A stretch of 64,000 nucleotides of DNA, taken from a virus. Each line of letters opens with the position of its first letter. Position 1 is the first letter of the stretch. Positions 59,371 through 64,000 of this stretch are shown here, in pieces. The position numbers and the translations under genes were made by a program. The notes under the pieces are model-generated. The model saw only the letters and a list, made by a program, of their open reading frames with translations, was not told the origin of the DNA and made no database searches. Location: the IMG/VR virus record IMGVR_UViG_3300030107_007542, positions 92,967-156,966 of that record; one strand, given 5' to 3'.

Positions 59371-61305
59371 ATGGGAGTAACAAACAAGTTTCTGGAAACG
59401 ATCCAGGCACACAAGGAGGGCGCCAAAAAAGAAAAGTTTGATGGCCTTCTCCAAGATTACTTAGAACTTATTGAAAACGGCGACGTCAAGCCGGTATTGG
59501 CTCACAAGCGCCTGTACGATGGCATCCTCTCGTATGGCATGGAGACGCTAGACGAGTCTGACAGTCGATGCAATAAGATCTTCGACGGCGAGCCAGTGCG
59601 TATTTATGATTATTTTGCATCTCAATTCTTTGGCATGGAGCGCTCTTTAGAGAAAGTAATGCGATTCCTCCATTCTGCTGCCATGAAGGGAGAGGAAAGT
59701 CGACAGGTCTTGCTACTTCTGGGCCCTGTAGGCGCCGGAAAGTCAGCTCTCGTAGAACACATCAAGAGCGCCCTGGAGAAGCTTGACCCGGTTTATACTC
59801 TCAAGGGTTGTCCAATTCAAGAAGAGCCGCTCCACTTGATCCCTCGCTCTCTAAGAGCAGAGTTTGAGGAGTTGTACAACGTCAAGATTGAAGGAGACCT
59901 TTGCCCGGTCTGTCGACACCGACTTTTAAAAGAATACGAGGGGGACTACACACGATTTCCCATTACTGAGGTCTCATTCTCAATTCGCGGCCGTAAGGGT
60001 GTCGGCGTCGTGCCTCCCATGGATCCGAACACTCAAGACACAAGCCTCCTCATTGGCTCCGAAGATATTTCAAAACTAGATCTCTATCCGGAGGACGACC
60101 CCCGCGTACTTAGCCTTAATGGTGCTTTTAATGTAGGTAATCGAGGTATCGTCGAGTTTGTCGAGGTCTTTAAAAACGAAATTGAATTCCTTCATACCAT
60201 GATCACAGCCACGCAGGAAAAGAGTGTTCCATCGCCAGGCAAACAGGCTATGATTTATTTTGATGGCGTCATTCTAGCTCACTGTAATGAAGCAGAGTGG
60301 AACAAGTTTAAATCTGAACATACCAACGAAGCTATCCTGGATCGAATTGTGAGGGTGAATGTTCCTTACTGTTTAGAGTACGAGCAGGAAGTAAAGATTT
60401 ATGAAAAGCTCCTTGGCCGCTCAGATTATCGGTGTCATATCGCGCCGCACACACTAGAGGTAGCCGCAATGTTCGCTGTTCTGTCGCGACTACACTCCTC
60501 CAATAAAGCTGACCCCTTGACCAAGATGAAAATCTACAACGGTGAGGAAATCATTGAAAAGGGTCTCATTCGTAAAATTGATATTAAAGATCTTCGTGAA
60601 GAAGTAGAAGACGAAGGAATGACAGGAATCTCTACTCGCTTTATCATGAAAGCCATTGATGCCGCACTAGCCGACTCCACTAAAGATATGATCACTCCCA
60701 TATCGATTCGGGATGCTCTGATTAAACAGGTAAAAGAACAGATTACCAATTCGGACGCCAAGAAGACATATCTCTCATATCTTCAGAAAACACTTCATGA
60801 GGAATATCTAACAATCCTTGAGAAGGAAATTACCAAGGCATTTGTTACAGCTTATGAAGAGCAAGCTGAGTCCCTCTTTAACAACTACCTTGATCACGCC
60901 GAGGCCTATGTTAATAACACCAAGGTAAAGGATAAAGTTACCAGCGAAGACATGGAACCCGATGAGAAGTTCCTCCAATCAATTGAGGAGCAGATCGGCA
61001 TTAAGGGTTCTGCCAAGAACAACTTCCGAGCTGACATTACCTCCTACATGTTTTCAAAGTTGCGGCGAGGAGAAGCAATTGACTGGCGTTCTTATGGTCC
61101 TCTAAGGGAGGCGATTGAAACAAAGCTTGTTGCATCGGTGCGAGACATTTCTCGAATTATCACAAAGTCTAAGTCGCGCGATACCAAGCAGCAACGTAAG
61201 TTCAGCTCAATGGTTCAGACCTTAATTGACAATTATGGTTATAATGAAGATTCAGCCGAAGAAGTGATAAAGTTTGCTAGCAACAATCTTTGGAGAGACT
61301 CTTAA
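59371..61305 (+). CDS. prkA: PrkA serine protein kinase / AAA protein
   Basis: 644 aa, full-length. The PrkA AAA domain begins with MGVTNKFLETI, has FFGMERSLEKVM, Walker A GPVGAGKS (118-125), DTSLLIGSEDISKLDLYPEDDPRVLSLNGAF near 230-260, and the family-specific GKQAMIYFDGVILAHCNEAEW. The C-terminal kinase region includes GISTRFIMKAIDAALAD and helices to the end. Starts 2 nt after the SpoVR stop. Its TAA overlaps, in convergent orientation, the stop of the thioesterase gene. Confidence 0.95.
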   Translation: MGVTNKFLETIQAHKEGAKKEKFDGLLQDYLELIENGDVKPVLAHKRLYDGILSYGMETLDESDSRCNKIFDGEPVRIYDYFASQFFGMERSLEKVMRFLHSAAMKGEESRQVLLLLGPVGAGKSALVEHIKSALEKLDPVYTLKGCPIQEEPLHLIPRSLRAEFEELYNVKIEGDLCPVCRHRLLKEYEGDYTRFPITEVSFSIRGRKGVGVVPPMDPNTQDTSLLIGSEDISKLDLYPEDDPRVLSLNGAFNVGNRGIVEFVEVFKNEIEFLHTMITATQEKSVPSPGKQAMIYFDGVILAHCNEAEWNKFKSEHTNEAILDRIVRVNVPYCLEYEQEVKIYEKLLGRSDYRCHIAPHTLEVAAMFAVLSRLHSSNKADPLTKMKIYNGEEIIEKGLIRKIDIKDLREEVEDEGMTGISTRFIMKAIDAALADSTKDMITPISIRDALIKQVKEQITNSDAKKTYLSYLQKTLHEEYLTILEKEITKAFVTAYEEQAESLFNNYLDHAEAYVNNTKVKDKVTSEDMEPDEKFLQSIEEQIGIKGSAKNNFRADITSYMFSKLRRGEAIDWRSYGPLREAIETKLVASVRDISRIITKSKSRDTKQQRKFSSMVQTLIDNYGYNEDSAEEVIKFASNNLWRDS

Positions 61306-61706
61306 GAGAAATCGGCGGTTTGTTTGCGATACTTCTGTCGCACCTTTTGCGAAATGGGAATAGCTTCCCCGTCACCATCAATTCGTACAAAGGTCATTTG
61401 CGTACTAACCACAGAGCGTTGTGTACCATTATACACCGAATGCCTTCTGGCTTCCATGTTTAATGTAAGAGAAGTTTTCCCCACCTTAGCAACCTCTCCG
61501 TAGATTTTAATAATCTGTCCTGGTCGACATGGCTTTTCAAAGGTAAGACTACCAATGTGCTTAGTAACCATTCTAGGGGTATCGGCCGCCTGAGCTGCAA
61601 AAGCCGCGGCAGCCTCATCAAGCCACGCAAGCATTACTCCGCCAAAAAGGTTTCCATGGTACCCTACGTCTTGAGTCTTAACAAAGTGTGTTGAAATTAG
61701 TTCCAT
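61302..61706 (-). CDS. Acyl-CoA thioesterase, YciA/hotdog family
   Basis: 134 aa. YHGNLFGGVMLAWLDEAAAAFAA with D30 and ITKHIGSLTFEKPCRPGQII are hotdog-fold hallmarks; a Lys-rich tail follows. YciA-like enzymes cleave acyl-CoAs, giving free CoA and fatty acid. Auxiliary metabolic gene. It ends tail-to-tail with PrkA. Confidence 0.9.
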   Translation of the reverse strand: MELISTHFVKTQDVGYHGNLFGGVMLAWLDEAAAAFAAQAADTPRMVTKHIGSLTFEKPCRPGQIIKIYGEVAKVGKTSLTLNMEARRHSVYNGTQRSVVSTQMTFVRIDGDGEAIPISQKVRQKYRKQTADFS

Positions 61707-61898
61707 TTAGCTAGTCGTTTCTGGATTCTTGCCTAATACAATAAGGCCTGAGCGCTTACTCCACTCATATGAATGGTGAGGCGCGGTCCAACGAACCCGA
61801 ATCCATGGGTCCTTCGGATCGAGATCGCCGAAAATATCGACAACAAATCCTATCCTTTTTTCAAATCGTGTTGATTGCACAAGGTCGCCTATCTGCAT
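61707..61898 (-). CDS. Small SH3/KOW-like protein
   Basis: 63 aa, beta-rich: MQIGDLVQSTRFEKRIGFVVDIFGDLD, then WIRVRWTAPHHSYEW. It looks like a small SH3-type barrel of the kind phages carry. CTATTTAGTGTATG overlaps its ATG (61898-61909). Function unknown. Confidence 0.6.
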   Translation of the reverse strand: MQIGDLVQSTRFEKRIGFVVDIFGDLDPKDPWIRVRWTAPHHSYEWSKRSGLIVLGKNPETTS

Positions 61899-61909
61899 AC
61901 ACTAAATAG
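61898..61909 (-). promoter_or_regulatory. CTATTTANTGTA motif at the start codon of the 63-aa gene
   Basis: CTATTTAGTGTA on the minus strand, overlapping the ATG of the gene at 61898. If it is a -10 region, the mRNA would be leaderless; if it is not, it may be a translational signal. Confidence 0.4.
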
Positions 61910-61922
61910 CTACATCGAGTCG

Positions 61923-62357
61923 TTAATGGAAAGTATTATCATCAGAGTCCGTATTAAAAAGATCTGTCATGAGAGAGGCTGAGGGATCCGACGAAGGAAC
62001 ATCAGAATCGTTTAGCGCCAAGACAAGATCTTGAGTATTGACATCGACGTAAACCGCCACATAAGATGCTTTATCGAGCGTTTCGAAATCGTGAGAAGTA
62101 AGACGAACGGCCCCCATCTTTTTAATAAGGACAGTTACAATGGTAGCCAACAGGGCCGGCTCAGCCAGTAGATCCGAAACATCCGGACTCGGTAATTTTT
62201 TTGCGGTAGTTTTTTTGAGAGTAGCTAAGCTTTTGTCTAATTCTTCTCCCACTTCCACCAAAAGGGCCCGTTGACGATTGAATTGTATCGCTCGGACGCA
62301 GAAGAAAAGAATTGATAGGACTAAGAAAACAAGAAGTCCGACATTGATGGCAGTCAC
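61923..62357 (-). CDS. Single-span membrane protein of unknown function
   Basis: 144 aa, GTG start at 62357 with an AGGAG site. The N-terminal membrane helix (VGLLVFLVLSILFFCVRAI) is followed by coiled-coil-like and beta segments. No family recognised. The 25 nt to the next gene contain nothing notable. Confidence 0.65.
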   Translation of the reverse strand: MTAINVGLLVFLVLSILFFCVRAIQFNRQRALLVEVGEELDKSLATLKKTTAKKLPSPDVSDLLAEPALLATIVTVLIKKMGAVRLTSHDFETLDKASYVAVYVDVNTQDLVLALNDSDVPSSDPSASLMTDLFNTDSDDNTFH

Positions 62358-62437
62358 AGTGGTGCTCCTAAAGGTACATAGTCAAAAATCCGCGATTTTT
62401 TTATCGCAAAATTTTTCCCCACCCGCATTCACAGTAT

Positions 62438-62454
62438 ACCGGATTAATACCGGT
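62438..62454. other. Palindrome ACCGG-ATTAATA-CCGGT
   Basis: A 17-nt inverted repeat with 5-bp arms and TTAA core, covering the stop codon of the 54-aa gene. A GCGAT-T6-ATCGC hairpin lies ~40 nt away (62389-62405). Possible operator or weak transcript-end structure; no direct evidence. Confidence 0.3.
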
Positions 62455-62608
62455 GATTAAAGTGAATACCAGCACATATCTCCCAGAATAAGATATAAAC
62501 CGACACAGTGTAGATGGTTGTCCCAAACATGTTTTGACCGCCAAGACTAAAAAGAATACCTAAGTTCACTTGGGCGCCCTTAGAGACAGACAGGAAAGGG
62601 CGTATCAT
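62444..62608 (-). CDS. Small membrane protein (54 aa)
   Basis: 54 aa, ATG at 62608: MIRPFLSVSKGAQVNLG, then a hydrophobic segment NMFGTTIYTVSVYILFWEICAGI. It starts 3 nt after the stop of the 38-aa gene. Small membrane proteins like this sit in lysis/immunity modules of other phages; function unknown. Confidence 0.45.
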   Translation of the reverse strand: MIRPFLSVSKGAQVNLGILFSLGGQNMFGTTIYTVSVYILFWEICAGIHFNHRY

Positions 62609-62611
62609 CGT

Positions 62612-62728
62612 CTAAAAAAGCACAGTAAGTATGCGCGCCCCAGATCCAACAATAATGGCACAGCAGAGCCAGAACACAACGTAAGTAACATCTTCATGTG
62701 ATTTCAAGAATGCGCGCATAACAGACAT
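62612..62728 (-). CDS. Tiny membrane protein (38 aa)
   Basis: 38 aa, ATG at 62728. One transmembrane segment (VVFWLCCAIIVGSGARILTVLF). Weak ribosome site. The tandem arrangement with the 54-aa gene supports it. No homologue recognised. Confidence 0.4.
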   Translation of the reverse strand: MSVMRAFLKSHEDVTYVVFWLCCAIIVGSGARILTVLF

Positions 62729-62812
62729 AAGTAGGCGTTATTATAACATATCACCCAATTAATGTGTTGTGGAGATATGCACGAGTTGTGCCAAAATCAC
62801 GAAAAGGCGAAA

Positions 62813-63106
62813 TTAGTCCCCAGAATCCTTACGCCGGCGAGTTCTGAATCGGTCTAGGCGCGTTCTCCTGCTTTGCGCGCGGAGGGATTGCTTAGGATAC
62901 ATGCTGAAGAATGCTTCCCGGGCCTCGTCGACAGTTGGTAGCTCAGCTGGAAACTCCCCTAATTGATCAGAATCGTCGTTTTGATTAGGGTTCGCCTTAG
63001 GGGAGGTAACCTTCCTAGCCGCTCTCCACGCAAAGTAGACCAGTAGGCCTCCCGGTATCAGTACCGCGGCGATAAACGCTAGTGTGTGGACGACCGGATT
63101 CGTCAT
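62813..63106 (-). CDS. Small membrane protein with basic tail
   Basis: 97 aa. MTNPVVHTLAFIAAVLIPGGLLVYFAWRAARK is one helix, then an acidic middle (NQNDDSDQLGEF) and an Arg-rich end. No family recognised. Follows the 48-aa gene by 11 nt. Confidence 0.6.
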   Translation of the reverse strand: MTNPVVHTLAFIAAVLIPGGLLVYFAWRAARKVTSPKANPNQNDDSDQLGEFPAELPTVDEAREAFFSMYPKQSLRAQSRRTRLDRFRTRRRKDSGD

Positions 63107-63117
63107 TGCGTCTCATT

Positions 63118-63264
63118 CTACCCCCGCTTCTTCACCTGCTCGACTAGTGGCTCTATGACTGTGGTCCATCCCACTTGCATCATGCCTGCTATAGCGAAGA
63201 TCCATAGGATGCTTAAGCCCGTCATACCGGCCACGATCAGTACTTCCTGTAATATGTCTGTCAT
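63118..63264 (-). CDS. Tiny membrane protein (48 aa)
   Basis: 48 aa, ATG at 63264 with AGGA before it. A single hydrophobic helix (VLIVAGMTGLSILWIFAIAGMMQVGW) and a charged tail (EQVKKRG). First of the minus-strand small-membrane-protein island (63264 to 62444). No homologue recognised. Confidence 0.5.
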   Translation of the reverse strand: MTDILQEVLIVAGMTGLSILWIFAIAGMMQVGWTTVIEPLVEQVKKRG

Positions 63265-63391
63265 ATCCTAATTATGGCGCTATCAAGCTTAATTTTGCTT
63301 ATTTTCGAAAAAGTCTCAAAAAATGGGCCGCGTATCATGAACGTACTTAGGGCATTACTTACGACCCGGTTAGTTGCATGGCACATACATT

Positions 63392-63422
63392 GGGGGCACC
63401 AGGGGGGAGGGGGGGTCCCCCC
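63392..63422. other. G-run cluster with adjoining G6/C6 hairpin
   Basis: Plus strand has G5 (63392-63396), G6 (63402-63407) and G7 (63409-63415), then T and C6 (63417-63422). Three to four adjacent G-tracts could form a G-quadruplex, and the last tract pairs with the C6. Lies in the ~300 nt gap 63265-63561 between two minus-strand genes. Confidence 0.4.
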
Positions 63423-63460
63423 TATATGTCAAGAAGTTGTCATGTGATTATTTATATCTT

Positions 63461-63480
63461 TTGACACTCACACTGTGAGT
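63461..63480. promoter_or_regulatory. Perfect palindrome ACTCACA-C-TGTGAGT beside TTGACA
   Basis: 63466-63480 is a 15-nt perfect inverted repeat (7-bp arms). TTGACA at 63461-63466 touches it on the plus strand, though no -10 box follows at the right distance. A TATTTATA box lies at 63449-63456. The layout resembles an operator, but the regulator is not known. Confidence 0.45.
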
Positions 63481-63511
63481 TGTTTGTGTGTGCGTAGTAA
63501 CTCACGCGAAT

Positions 63512-63540
63512 ACAAAAAAGCCCCGGACAATGCCGGGGCA
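63512..63540 (-). terminator. Rho-independent terminator of the last gene
   Basis: Minus strand: GCCCCGG-CATTGT-CCGGGGC followed by T6, 7-bp stem, 22 nt past the stop of the gene at 63562-63975. Strong and strand-specific. Confidence 0.93.
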
Positions 63541-63561
63541 ATCTTGCGCGTGACTCACGGG

Positions 63562-63975
63562 CTACTTGTTGTAGCCTCGCTTGTGCAGGACCATAGCGCG
63601 GATGTTAAGCTCGACAGACGCGACCTCATCAGCCGCGAGAAGCTGGGCATTCTCCACGCACTGGCGAAGCTCCTGGACCTTAGCGACGTTCGACGGGTCA
63701 ACGCCAACGAGCGCACAAGCCGCGATTGCACCGTCCAGCTTAGACTGAGCAGCCGCAACCTGCGAAGCTGCATCAGCACCGGACGCGGTGAAGTCCAGGT
63801 CACGGCGCACGGAAGCCTTGACGGCTTTGACGGTCGCGGGCTTGCCGTTAAGCATGAGCGCGGAACCCTCGGGGTTCAAGTCGGCGTGGGAGTCTTGAAT
63901 AAAAGTGAACGCCGTTCCGATGTTGGAGAATGCGAGGGTCATGTCGGCGGCGGTTGCAAGAAAAATCGTGGTCAT
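63562..63975 (-). CDS. GC-rich Ala-rich protein of unknown function
   Basis: 137 aa from the ATG at 63975 (AAAGGA site 8-10 nt upstream); a 6-residue longer reading starts with TTG. TATAADMTLAFSNIG-like N terminus, then helical parts rich in Ala (SQVAAAQSKLDGAIAACAL). The coding sequence is clearly GC-richer than the rest of the window and has its own terminator. It may be a high-level transcript or recently acquired. No family recognised. Confidence 0.6.
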   Translation of the reverse strand: MTTIFLATAADMTLAFSNIGTAFTFIQDSHADLNPEGSALMLNGKPATVKAVKASVRRDLDFTASGADAASQVAAAQSKLDGAIAACALVGVDPSNVAKVQELRQCVENAQLLAADEVASVELNIRAMVLHKRGYNK

Positions 63976-64000
63976 TTTATTGTGTCCTTTCAAGACAGTT

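Noticed and set aside
63461-63490. Plus-strand sigma-70 promoter starting with TTGACA
   Set aside because: No TATAAT-like box 16-18 nt downstream, and no plus-strand gene follows. Only the palindrome was kept.
1-64000. CRISPR arrays, insertion sequences, integrase or transposase genes
   Set aside because: No direct-repeat arrays, transposase motifs or terminal inverted repeats were seen in the sequence read; the window looks like a stable virulent-phage genome segment.

Overview
The window is a 64 kb piece of a large, moderately AT-rich tailed-phage genome. The virion genes point to a contractile-tailed (myovirus), T4-superfamily-like phage: a gp6/baseplate-J-like wedge protein, a gp25-like protein, a gp5-like hub with a lysozyme domain, a gp55-like late sigma factor and a PIN-PhoH protein. 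Nearly everything is on the minus strand in tightly packed or overlapping genes. The sugar-nucleotide genes, two lysozyme-type enzymes and several lipoproteins suggest a Gram-negative host; the host cannot be named from the sequence. LAYOUT: 1-16.6 kb holds tail and baseplate genes, beginning with a LamG-containing structural protein cut by the window edge and including a 2047-aa protein. 16.6-18.4 kb holds small genes and the late sigma factor. 18.4-37.9 kb is an almost gap-free cluster of about 23 genes for sugar nucleotides and glycan assembly: a split HldE-type heptose kinase/adenylyltransferase, GDP-mannose 4,6-dehydratase, RmlB- and RmlC-like enzymes, several NAD-dependent epimerases, two His-for-Lys PLP dehydratases of the ColD and RfbH/E1 types, two separate thiamine-diphosphate systems, PanB, and five glycosyltransferase-like proteins. 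37.9-41.7 kb has a Cas4/RecB-like nuclease, a zincin, PIN-PhoH and a nucleotidyltransferase. 41.7-45.8 kb is an accessory stretch with tRNA-Asn, tRNA-Thr, a terminator-bounded structural gene, a secreted metzincin, a lipoprotein and an 82-nt RNA gene resembling a tmRNA with its message part removed. 45.8-56.6 kb looks like a head/internal-protein and lysis module; many of its proteins share a short amphipathic N terminus with a possible prohead-protease site. 56.8-61.3 kb, on the plus strand behind a near-consensus sigma-70 promoter, is a complete YeaH - SpoVR - PrkA operon, a bacterial stress/sporulation module. 61.3-64 kb returns to the minus strand with a YciA-like thioesterase, an island of tiny membrane proteins, and a terminator-bounded GC-richer gene next to a palindrome and G-runs. 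HOW IT FITS TOGETHER (inference): the phage seems to carry its own supply line for unusual deoxy- and possibly branched sugars, for virion glycosylation or for remodelling host surface glycan; a host stress-signalling module; and its own translation-related RNAs. The most unusual items are the MLD-less tmRNA-like RNA (45719-45800), the PrkA/YeaH/SpoVR operon, and the PanB plus two thiamine-enzyme combination inside the sugar cluster.
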